Shown here one piece after another: positions 1-4,743 of a stretch of 5,387 nt of DNA. The stretch's first letter is position 1; every line of letters starts with the position of its first letter. Both the position numbers and the translations under genes were made by a program. Origin of the DNA: Bacteroidales bacterium (GTDB taxonomy: Bacteria; Bacteroidota; Bacteroidia; Bacteroidales; Tenuifilaceae); the NCBI GenBank assembly GCA_003531155.1, contig DQHR01000062.1, positions 1 through 5,387 of the forward strand, read 5' to 3'. The notes under the pieces are model-generated. The model did no database searches, had not been told where the DNA came from, and was given only the letters and a program-made list of their open reading frames with translations.

Positions 1-119
1 GGCTAAAGCCAATTTGTATTTAATTGAAGCTGAACCGTTGACTAAAGTCAACGGGGAGATTGAGCAATATATTTGGTTGACAGTTCCTAGAAACAAGAAG
101 TTTTAAGACACAACCTAGC
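1..119 (+). repeat. Hairpin-bearing dispersed repeat, copy 1
   Basis: Bases 1-86 are identical to 946-1031. The match then decays through single-base differences (for example at 87, 89 and 96). Bases 77-119 also match 1601-1643 at 38 of 43 positions, so the element has three copies in the window, the third lacking the 5' part. It carries two hairpins: GGCT-AA-AGCC at 1-10, and a perfect 9-bp stem CCGTTGACT / AGTCAACGG with an AA loop at 35-54. The reverse complement of the first hairpin, GGCTTTAGCC, occurs at 146-155, giving an inverted pair like the paired REP units known from other bacteria. The copy touches the window edge and may extend further left. No transposase is nearby in the window. 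It is non-coding, and an open frame across it on the minus strand is a by-product. Confidence 0.85.
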
Positions 120-193
120 GTGTGGGCAAGACAAAACGGCGAGCCGGCTTTAGCCCGTGGGCGAGGAGCATCGTTTTGGCTTGATCTTCTTTG

Positions 194-225
194 CCTACTT
201 TCTTGTATCAAGACAAGAAAGTAGG
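194..225. repeat. Perfect 13-bp stem hairpin
   Basis: CCTACTTTCTTGT (194-206) is exactly complementary to ACAAGAAAGTAGG (213-225), with a six-base loop ATCAAG. This is the longest uninterrupted short-loop stem in the window. No T-run follows on the plus strand, which argues against a forward terminator. It sits just downstream of repeat copy 1 and resembles dispersed palindromic repeats seen in Bacteroidota genomes. That resemblance is from memory and was not checked. Confidence 0.75.
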
Positions 226-279
226 GTACAAAGCAACAACCTAGGCTATAGAAATCGATTCAGCAAAGAGTAGCCATTT

Positions 280-306
280 GACTCGTTTTGTTTTAAAGGC
301 GTTGCC
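280..306 (+). repeat. 27-base direct repeat, copy A
   Basis: This unit matches 644-670 at 25 of 27 positions. Its core is TTTTAAAGGCGTTGCC, and the two differences lie near the left end. Similarity stops on both sides, so it is a discrete short unit. Function unknown. Confidence 0.7.
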
Positions 307-351
307 CCCGATAAACAGAGGCTGTAAGCAAGTAGTAATGAACAATAGGTT

Positions 352-400
352 CGGCGGTCAGCTTTGCCGCCGTCGGTCTATTCTTGCAGGCTTCGCCTGC
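352..400. repeat. Two adjacent GC-rich hairpins
   Basis: CGGCGG (352-357) pairs with CCGCCG (367-372) across a nine-base loop. GCAGGC (386-391) pairs with GCCTGC (395-400) across a TTC triloop. Two compact GC-rich stems 13 bases apart would be stable in RNA or in single-stranded DNA. No T-run follows, so terminator function is not supported. Confidence 0.55.
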
Positions 401-507
401 TGTTCTGGTTAATTATTGCTCAACTTTGTTTAACGAGCTAGAGCCTGTTTAGATAGTTACGACTTAGGCTGGAGCCTATGCAGAACGAAGGAATTAGATG
501 AAGCGTC

Positions 508-532
508 AACTACCGAGGATTCCTCGGTAGTT
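508..532. repeat. Perfect 11-bp stem hairpin with three-base loop
   Basis: AACTACCGAGG (508-518) pairs perfectly with CCTCGGTAGTT (522-532) around ATT. The outer loop bases can also pair, leaving one central base. An A-rich stretch (CAAAAAGAAAG) follows, not a T-run. On either strand this is a very stable foldback, probably a dispersed palindrome unit. Confidence 0.7.
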
Positions 533-624
533 CAAAAAGAAAGTTAAGCCCCACGCTAAACGTAGTTTCTTGACTATGCTTGCCTAATCAACTGTCTCCT
601 GACCGCGTAAAAAACAAACTTATT

Positions 625-670
625 CGACTCAGGCACTCCGCTTGAGTCGTTCTGTTTTAAAGGCGTTGCC
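625..670 (+). repeat. Hairpin fused to direct repeat copy B
   Basis: CGACTCA (625-631) pairs with TGAGTCG (643-649). The right arm of this hairpin is also the left end of the 27-base direct repeat copy B (644-670, 25 of 27 bases matching 280-306). In copy A the corresponding bases read GACTCG and lack a nearby left arm, so the hairpin is intact only in copy B. Confidence 0.6.
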
Positions 671-781
671 TCTAGTTTTGCCTGTGTCTGCCTACTATGC
701 AGCAGGAATTTCTTAAAGTTTACACTTTATGGTTTAATATTACGCCCCTACAGGGCTTGCTGCTTGGCGGGTTTGGGGTTT

Positions 782-845
782 GTTACAAATATTAACGCAG
801 CGCTGCTGCTGATACCCTGCTACAGCGTAGCAGAATATTTGTAAC
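782..845. repeat. Compound inverted repeat with nested palindromes
   Basis: A perfect 12-bp inverted repeat, GTTACAAATATT (782-793) with AATATTTGTAAC (834-845), encloses two further foldbacks: the 10-bp palindrome GCAGCGCTGC (797-806), and a 7-bp stem CTGCTAC / GTAGCAG around AGC (817-833). Together they can form a closed three-way junction. The inner core GCTACAGCGTAGC recurs at 872-884. Such nesting is more than chance would usually give and fits a small structured mobile unit or an RNA/ssDNA fold. There is no coding sequence inside. Confidence 0.7.
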
Positions 846-860
846 CAAAGAACTATCCAA

Positions 861-889
861 ATCACACGTAAGCTACAGCGTAGCGTGAT
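861..889. repeat. Hairpin sharing the GCTACAGCGTAGC core
   Basis: ATCAC (861-865) pairs with GTGAT (885-889), and inside it GCTAC (872-876) pairs with GTAGC (880-884) around AGC, with a six-base bulge on the left side. The inner 13 bases are identical to 819-831 in the compound structure just upstream. Confidence 0.55.
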
Positions 890-945
890 ATTTCGCTATT
901 TAATTGCGGTTATGGTTTTTGCAAAATGCCACTTGGTAAAGGTGC

Positions 946-1050
946 GGCTAAAGCCAATTTGTATTTAATTGAAGCTGAACCGTTGACTAAAGTCAACGGG
1001 GAGATTGAGCAATATATTTGGTTGACAGTTCTTGGAAACATGAAGCATTA
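946..1050 (+). repeat. Hairpin-bearing dispersed repeat, copy 2
   Basis: This copy is identical to copy 1 over 86 bases (946-1031). It then diverges but stays recognisable to about 1085, where TGGCAAGAAAAG parallels GGGCAAGACAAAAC of copy 1. The two hairpins are repeated at 946-955 and 980-999. Strong conservation of the first 86 bases against a drifting tail suggests that the conserved part is the functional or most recently copied unit. The degenerate tail runs nearly up to the DedA-like gene. Confidence 0.85.
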
Positions 1051-1106
1051 AAACAAAACTTTTCGCGTGGCAAGAAAAGAAATCGTTTACAAACCCCAAC
1101 AATTAA

Positions 1107-1114
1107 TACATTTG
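1107..1114 (+). promoter_or_regulatory. Possible -7 element of the DedA-like gene
   Basis: TACATTTG matches the Bacteroidota -7 consensus TAnnTTTG at every fixed base. No TTTG/TTG box stands 19-21 bases upstream. The nearest is TTTA at 1086-1089, with only 17 bases between. A start site a few bases downstream would leave a very short leader before the TTG start at 1128. An A-rich AAAAAGAA at 1116-1123 precedes the start codon. The promoter call is tentative. Confidence 0.35.
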
Positions 1115-1127
1115 CAAAAAGAATAAT

Positions 1128-1580
1128 TTGGAATCACTAATCGAATACGGGTATATTGGGCTATTCGTGGCTAGTTTTATTGCTGCAACGGTTATTCCAT
1201 TAAGTTCCGAGGTAGTATTTATAGGACTTTTAGCTGCAGGCGCAAATCCATTTATTGCTACTGCTATCGCTACAATTGGAAATACTCTTGGAGGAGTGAC
1301 AGGATATATCATTGGTAGGCTTGGCAAATGGGATTGGCTTGAAAAGTACTTTAAGGTTAAGGAAGAGCAGCTGCTTCGGATGGAGGAAAAAGTAAAGAAG
1401 TATGGTTCTGCAATGGCCTTTTTTGCATGGTTACCAGGAATTGGTGATTTGATACCCATTGCATTAGGCTTTTTTCGTGCTAAGGGATGGAAGGTTATTG
1501 CTTTTATGTTGCTTGGCAAAGGGTTTCGATACGTTTTATGGGCCATTATTACCACTTACGGAATTAAACTGCTATTTTAA
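1128..1580 (+). CDS. DedA/YqaA-like small membrane protein
   Basis: This 150-residue protein is most like the YqaA branch of the DedA/SNARE-associated (VTT domain) family. Members of the wider family include lipid-flipping proteins needed for envelope homeostasis, but the substrate of this branch is not settled. Hydrophobic segments lie at about 8-36, 40-63, 94-115 and 121-148. The first contains the P24...SSE28 pattern of a polar re-entrant loop. GYIIGR (59-64) and LPGIGDLIP (102-110) are the other conserved-looking stretches. A charged, helical cytosolic link (KVKEEQLLRMEEKVKKYG) spans 76-93. The start is TTG: an in-frame stop lies at 1104-1106, there is no upstream ATG, and the residue-1 context (MESLIEYGYIGLF) is what this family usually begins with. 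The first internal ATG would remove the N-terminal half. The length is typical for the short form. Repeat copies lie on both sides. Family confidence is high; exact function is unknown. Confidence 0.88.
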   Translation: MESLIEYGYIGLFVASFIAATVIPLSSEVVFIGLLAAGANPFIATAIATIGNTLGGVTGYIIGRLGKWDWLEKYFKVKEEQLLRMEEKVKKYGSAMAFFAWLPGIGDLIPIALGFFRAKGWKVIAFMLLGKGFRYVLWAIITTYGIKLLF

Positions 1581-1600
1581 AAACTTTTCAATTAATTAAG

Positions 1601-1686
1601 TTGACAGTTCACAGTAATAAGAAGTTTTAAGACACAACATAGCACAAGCAAGAAAATCTGGCGAGGGTGCGTTGGCAAGGTTTTGG
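1601..1686 (+). repeat. Dispersed repeat, copy 3 (partial)
   Basis: Bases 1601-1643 match 77-119 of copy 1 at 38 of 43 positions, including TTGACAGTTC and GTTTTAAGACACAAC. Weaker similarity follows to a shared TTTTGG near 1681-1686. The 5' part with the two hairpins is missing. With copy 2 it brackets the DedA-like gene. Its right end supplies the TTTG box of the candidate promoter for the next gene. Confidence 0.7.
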
Positions 1687-1712
1687 AAGTTCACCGCTTT
1701 TTTCTATCTTTA
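1682..1712 (+). promoter_or_regulatory. Candidate promoter of the lipoprotein gene
   Basis: TTTG (1682-1685) is followed after 19 bases by TATCTTTA (1705-1712), seven of eight positions (counting the two free ones) fitting TAnnTTTG. The spacing is right for the Bacteroidota housekeeping sigma factor. A 10-bp palindrome GGGATATCCC (1720-1729) lies in the expected leader, about 40 bases before the ATG, and could be an operator or a weak leader hairpin. Confidence 0.5.
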
Positions 1713-1768
1713 CTTAAAGGGGATATCCCTCCGCAAAAATTACATTTATCATTTTAATTGAATTAATT

Positions 1769-2119
1769 ATGAAAAGTAAACTCTTTGGTATTATTCTTTT
1801 GGCCGTAATGATAACCGGTTGTGCTACTTATAATATGGCTCCACAAACTTTAAAGAAAATTTTAGAAAAAGGCAATCCACAGGTTGGAGTAACTCAACTT
1901 AATGTTGTTGATAAAGATGGAAAGTCAGTAGTATTAACGCCTACAATTCATACTGCTGTTCGTATTACCAAGAATGATGATACTCGGCAGCAACTGTATT
2001 TCATTACCTTGTCCTTAAAGGATAGTGTAATCACGGGAAGTAAATCGGTAATCTTTAATTTCCCAATTAAACCAATAAAGGTTTCAGAAATAAAAAAGGT
2101 TGAACTGGATGGTCGATAG
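1769..2119 (+). CDS. Small lipoprotein of unknown function
   Basis: The product is 116 residues long. It begins with a lipoprotein signal peptide: MKSK, a hydrophobic core (LFGIILLAVM), then the lipobox ITG-C with the acylated cysteine at residue 18. The mature protein should be about 99 residues and anchored in the envelope. Residue 19 is Ala, and there is no obvious Bacteroidota surface-export signal (charged residues directly after Cys). The mature part has no transmembrane helix and looks beta-rich towards the end. The stretch LYFITLSLKDSVITG...KPIKVSEIKKVEL (about 89-113) resembles the C-terminal pattern of many small Bacteroidota lipoproteins of unknown function, in which a 'KDS..G' turn is followed by a strand ending in 'I..IE'. 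ATG is preceded by an AT-rich leader. It stands alone, 188 bases after the DedA-like gene and convergent with creD. I do not recognise a function. Confidence 0.85.
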   Translation: MKSKLFGIILLAVMITGCATYNMAPQTLKKILEKGNPQVGVTQLNVVDKDGKSVVLTPTIHTAVRITKNDDTRQQLYFITLSLKDSVITGSKSVIFNFPIKPIKVSEIKKVELDGR

Positions 2120-2136
2120 AATTATGTAACTCAATA

Positions 2137-2349
2137 AAAAAGATGTATTTAACGTGAATTCGATGTAAGATGTCATTGGCTCTACCGAACATGCTAGCTC
2201 AGTTCTGAGCGTAGCGAAAGATCTAAATACTCATAATATAGATGCTTCACTACGCTCAGCATGACAAAGGTTATTGTATTTTGAATATTATTATATTAAT
2301 CCTATTTCTATCTCGTGTTATATTTATATTACGTTAAATACATCTTTTT
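2137..2349. repeat. Perfect 19-bp inverted repeat bounding 213 bp
   Basis: AAAAAGATGTATTTAACGT (2137-2155) is exactly complementary to ACGTTAAATACATCTTTTT (2331-2349). It lies between two convergent genes, with an A-run on the left arm and a T-run on the right arm, the pattern of a bidirectional intrinsic terminator. However, 175 bases separate the arms. Either these are terminal repeats of a MITE-like element, or a terminator hairpin was split by insertion of the inner sequence. No clear target-site duplication is visible outside the arms. Both the lipoprotein gene and creD would read into it. Confidence 0.75.
2171..2266. mobile_element. Nested inverted repeat, possible MITE
   Basis: Inside the 19-bp repeat, TGTCAT (2171-2176) faces ATGACA (2261-2266), and CTGAGCGTAG (2205-2214) pairs perfectly with CTACGCTCAG (2250-2259). 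Pairing continues with three mismatches to about 2225/2239. Read on the minus strand, the right arm begins TGTCATGCTGAGCGTAGTG, which resembles the 'GTCATnCTGAGCG...GAAG' dispersed repeat that I associate with many Bacteroidota genomes. The left arm carries 28 extra bases (2177-2204), part of which folds separately as GCTCAG-TT-CTGAGC (2197-2210). The arms are therefore unequal, pointing to an old or rearranged copy. There is no transposase, so it would be non-autonomous. Confidence 0.5.
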
Positions 2350-2368
2350 GCTTTTAAAATCAGACTTT

Positions 2369-3721
2369 TTATTCTCTCGTATTGGTAATCTCATTATCGG
2401 CTTTACCGCCATTTATGGCGTACCAGTTAATTTTCCGCGATAGGTACATTACCGATGAAAGGATTAGGAATAGCCCAATGCTTCCCATCAATAGCGCATA
2501 ATCCTGAAGCTGTAGCAAAACAAATAGGAATCCGTAAAGTAGAATCAGAATCGATGATAGAATTGTGGTTAACCGAGTATTTTTAAAGATACTGTATGAG
2601 TAGCTGGTTATCATGGTTACAATGCCAATTGTTGCAATAAGGTAAGCCATGTTAAAGCTCATTTGCTCCGATAAGGAGAGTAGCAATAGGTAGAAAAGGA
2701 GCAGCCCAAAGCCAACCAAAACGTACTGAATTGGATGAACTCTCATCTTACGAAGTACTTCTACAAAAAAGAAGGTCATAAAAGTAAGCGCTATAAAGAG
2801 TATTGCATATTTCATTGAGCGTTCGGTAATTTGGTAGGTCTCAATAGGTAGGAGTAGACTAACGCCAAAGGCTGAACTCTCGAGATTCACCTTATCGTCA
2901 ACCCATTTTTGAGGGTAGTTTCGGTTTAGCTCAAGCACCTTCCATTTAGCATCGAATCCTTTTTCGGAAATATGACGTTCGTAGGGTAGGAAAGAGCCAT
3001 CGAAACTTGGGTTTGCCCATGTTGAGGCAATTGAAACGTTGGTTTCTTTTCCAACAGGAATAAAGCTAATCCCTCTAGAACCATTCAGGGCAATATCGAA
3101 CGAGAATTTGTAATCCGCTTCGTTTGGGGCTTCGGTTAAGATATTATTTACGGTAACACCCGATTCAACAATCTCGTTACTCTTAACTCCGGGTTCGCAA
3201 GTCATCGATTTGTCGTTCCAGTTAAAATTGATATTCTCTCTTATACCACGTAAATCGGGAATTCCAATTGTGATGTATGCCTCTTTCCAATTAATAACAA
3301 TCTGCTTATTTCCTTGGTTAAAAATGGGTGCTTTAAAATTACCTTCAACCTTTAGGGTTGATGAGTAAACGGCAACTTTAAACAAGCCACGATTTCGCAC
3401 CTCGGGGTTAATTTTTCCATCAACTTTAAGCATTTCGGGAAGGAAGTAGGCTGTGTGGGCCGATGTAATCACTTCACCTTGTTTTTGCCCTGGCTCAATG
3501 AGCATGTAAGGAACAGCCAAAACTGGACCTGTAAGCTTTTGCTCGAAACCCCACTTTGAGCTTATTTCGTTAGCAGCCTCCATCTGTCGCGCTTTTCGCT
3601 CCATTACTAGCGAGTCGATCATCGACATGGGGATAAGCAGCAGTAGTATTAAAAAGCCGATTGCTCCAACTTTAAAAACTACGATGTTCTTTTCGTAAAA
3701 TGATAATGTTTTTTCTGTCAT
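2369..3721 (-). CDS. creD: Cell envelope integrity inner-membrane protein CreD
   Basis: This 450-residue protein has the full CreD architecture. A short cytosolic N-terminus and one helix (about 15-38, FKVGAIGFLILLLLIP) are followed by a large extracytoplasmic domain (about 40-302), which starts with the family-typical ER...EIS.KWG...TGPVL.VPY region. Five C-terminal helices follow (about 303-322, 331-352, 356-377, 384-405 and 408-428). The segment HPIQYVLVGFGLLLFY, continuing to LSLSE (329-352), is the strongest CreD signature. In E. coli, creD belongs to the CreBC regulon and its overexpression alters the envelope and colicin tolerance; the biochemical activity is unknown. Here there is no creBC. 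The gene follows a winged-helix regulator after 63 bases that hold a palindrome matching one before that regulator's operon. The ATG is preceded by an A/T-rich leader, and the TAA stop lies 19 bases from the 19-bp inverted repeat. The gene is complete. Confidence 0.95.
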   Translation of the reverse strand: MTEKTLSFYEKNIVVFKVGAIGFLILLLLIPMSMIDSLVMERKARQMEAANEISSKWGFEQKLTGPVLAVPYMLIEPGQKQGEVITSAHTAYFLPEMLKVDGKINPEVRNRGLFKVAVYSSTLKVEGNFKAPIFNQGNKQIVINWKEAYITIGIPDLRGIRENINFNWNDKSMTCEPGVKSNEIVESGVTVNNILTEAPNEADYKFSFDIALNGSRGISFIPVGKETNVSIASTWANPSFDGSFLPYERHISEKGFDAKWKVLELNRNYPQKWVDDKVNLESSAFGVSLLLPIETYQITERSMKYAILFIALTFMTFFFVEVLRKMRVHPIQYVLVGFGLLLFYLLLLSLSEQMSFNMAYLIATIGIVTMITSYSYSIFKNTRLTTILSSILILLYGFLFVLLQLQDYALLMGSIGLFLILSSVMYLSRKINWYAINGGKADNEITNTRE

Positions 3722-3750
3722 GGCATTATATTTTTAAATGTTATTAAAAG

Positions 3751-3769
3751 TACTTTGATTTACAAAGTA
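3751..3769. promoter_or_regulatory. Putative operator in front of creD
   Basis: TACTTTG (3751-3757) and CAAAGTA (3763-3769) form a perfect 7-bp inverted repeat with a five-base AT-only spacer, 30 bases before the creD ATG and 15 bases after the regulator stop. The same arrangement, with one half-site mismatch, stands in front of the operon at 4744-4762. On the minus strand the upstream half reads ATACTTTG, close to the -7 consensus. No good TTTG box sits at the expected distance (TGGG at 20 bases), so creD may have a weak promoter of its own or may be read from upstream. The proposed binder is the winged-helix protein encoded next to it. Confidence 0.55.
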
Positions 3770-3784
3770 TATAATTAAAAAAAA

Positions 3785-4084
3785 TTATTTCCCAGTATTT
3801 ATCAATCGTTCAAGTCCAGCAAGATGATCTTCAAAAGCTTTCCGCCCTTCGATTGTTGCACGGTAGCTTGTATTAGGTTTCTTATCGAGGAATTGCTTTT
3901 TAACCTCGACATACTTCTCGGCCTCAAGTGCTTTCATGTGGCTAGCCAAGTTGCCATCGGTAACGTTAAGGGTCTCTTTCATGGTATTGAAATCAACCCA
4001 ATCGTTAACCATCAGCACCGACATGATGCCAAGCCTTATGCGGCTTTCGAAATGCTTATTCAGATTTACTAGTAGCTCTTTCAT
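3785..4084 (-). CDS. Winged-helix transcriptional regulator
   Basis: This 99-residue single-domain DNA-binding protein resembles the small MarR/ArsR-like winged-helix regulators common in Bacteroidota (the HTH_34 type). The N-terminal helix (LLVNLNKHFESRIRLGIMSVL, 4-24 in two helices) and WVDFNTMKETLNV (29-41) lead to the recognition helix TDGNLASHMKALE (42-54). The beta wing is EVKKQFLDKKPNTSYRAT (60-77), and a C-terminal helix (EGRKAFEDHLAGLERLI, 79-95) probably dimerises. No ligand or metal-binding domain and no cysteines are present. I chose the ATG at 4084 over the longer frame from 4135, because the extra 17 residues are unlike the family and would deepen the overlap with the upstream gene. 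Even so, the start lies 29 bases inside that gene, which suggests translational coupling. It probably represses its own operon and creD through the matching palindromes at 4744-4762 and 3751-3769; this is inference from position. Confidence 0.88.
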   Translation of the reverse strand: MKELLVNLNKHFESRIRLGIMSVLMVNDWVDFNTMKETLNVTDGNLASHMKALEAEKYVEVKKQFLDKKPNTSYRATIEGRKAFEDHLAGLERLINTGK

Positions 4085-4724
4085 ACTTAAAGTACATGGC
4101 TGAACCGTAAACGATGTGTAAAACCCCAAACCCAAATGCCCAGAAAAGTAAGCCGTAACCTACAAGAACCATGGCTAATAACCCCAGCGCAATCTCGCAG
4201 TAACCAAGATATTTGATATCGTTTAAAGTAAATTTACTGGCATTTACAAGGGCAAGCCCGTAGAATATCAATGTTGATGGGGCAATTAGGTATACAAGAT
4301 GATGAAAGAGTAAAGCGATGCAAAATAATCCTCCGGTTACTAATGGTAAGAATAAGTTAGCAAGCATTCGCTTTGCTGTAGCATCAAAATATGGAAGACC
4401 CTTTTTACGAGCATTTCGAGTGGTAAAGAATATCCCAAAACCTATTGCTAGCAATAGAACAATAATTGCATCGGTAAAAAGAAAAATAATAAAATTATTC
4501 AGTTCGGTACCTCTAATTAAATCATCGCGAAGTAAAACGCCTTGATTTTGGTACCTGCTAAAAAAGAACTCATGCTGATAGATATAAACAGCAAGCGCAC
4601 CAAGTAATGCAACTATTCCTGCAAATACTCCTGACAGACCGCTTAGGGAGATAAACTTCGATGACCGCTCCATTATCGATCTTATCTCCTGTAAATCTTT
4701 TAAGTGTTCATTTTGATTGCTCAT
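4056..4724 (-). CDS. Six-helix membrane protein, function unknown
   Basis: The product is 222 residues. A cytosolic N-terminus of about 25 residues (HLKDLQEIRSIMERSSKFISLSG) is predicted to form a helix and resembles the start of other Bacteroidota membrane proteins found next to winged-helix regulators. Hydrophobic segments follow at about 28-49, 77-100, 121-141, 146-161, 172-189 and 191-212. A positively charged loop (TTRNARKKGLPYFDATAKR, 101-119) should be cytosolic. There is no catalytic motif and no signal peptide. It is the first gene of the minus-strand operon, transcribed from a good candidate promoter, and its last 29 bases overlap the regulator gene. A pairing like this suggests that it senses or works in the same envelope process as CreD, possibly passing a signal to the regulator, but the sequence does not show that. 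I do not recognise a named family. Confidence 0.85.
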   Translation of the reverse strand: MSNQNEHLKDLQEIRSIMERSSKFISLSGLSGVFAGIVALLGALAVYIYQHEFFFSRYQNQGVLLRDDLIRGTELNNFIIFLFTDAIIVLLLAIGFGIFFTTRNARKKGLPYFDATAKRMLANLFLPLVTGGLFCIALLFHHLVYLIAPSTLIFYGLALVNASKFTLNDIKYLGYCEIALGLLAMVLVGYGLLFWAFGFGVLHIVYGSAMYFKYERATSKSE

Positions 4725-4743
4725 AAATAATATGTATCAAAAG

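Larger units (their letters stand above)
120..945. other. Hairpin-rich non-coding region between repeat copies
   Basis: No open frame here looks like a protein. Instead there is a series of separate inverted repeats, of which at least eight are visible, several GC-rich, in a stretch that reads more GC-rich than the flanking genes. A short unit is present twice (280-306 and 644-670). A further small hairpin, GCCC/GGGC, lies at 744-756, and TAGGCT/AGCCTA flanks a GG at 465-478. None is followed by a clean run of T, so they do not look like a set of transcription terminators. The most likely reading is an accumulation of dispersed Bacteroidota repeats (REP- or MITE-like). A structured RNA is possible but unsupported. 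Confidence 0.6.

Noticed and set aside
20..211. 63-codon open frame on the minus strand
   Set aside because: It runs straight through the dispersed repeat and its hairpins. The translation has no domain or signal, and the second repeat copy does not keep the same frame to its end.
508..532. Intrinsic terminator
   Set aside because: The stem is strong but no T-run follows on either strand within a few bases, and no gene ends nearby.
120..945. CRISPR array
   Set aside because: The repeats are few, of different sequence, irregularly spaced and mostly palindromic; there is no regular repeat-spacer pattern and no cas gene.
1103..1555. 150-codon open frame on the minus strand opposite the DedA-like gene
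   Set aside because: It is a shadow of a gene with clear family features. The predicted product is a low-complexity Ser/Pro/Ile string.
3771..3795. Terminator after the regulator gene
   Set aside because: A T-run follows the stop codon on the minus strand, but the only stem is a six-base AT pairing around it, too weak to call.
3824..4072. 82-codon plus-strand frame over the winged-helix gene
   Set aside because: It is antisense to a well-supported regulator and has no family-like features.
4085..4135. N-terminal extension of the winged-helix regulator
   Set aside because: The 17 extra residues are unlike the family start and would raise the overlap with the upstream gene from 29 to 80 bases.
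4318..4545. 75-codon plus-strand frame over the membrane protein gene
   Set aside because: It is antisense to six well-formed membrane segments; the basic-rich product is typical of antisense translation.
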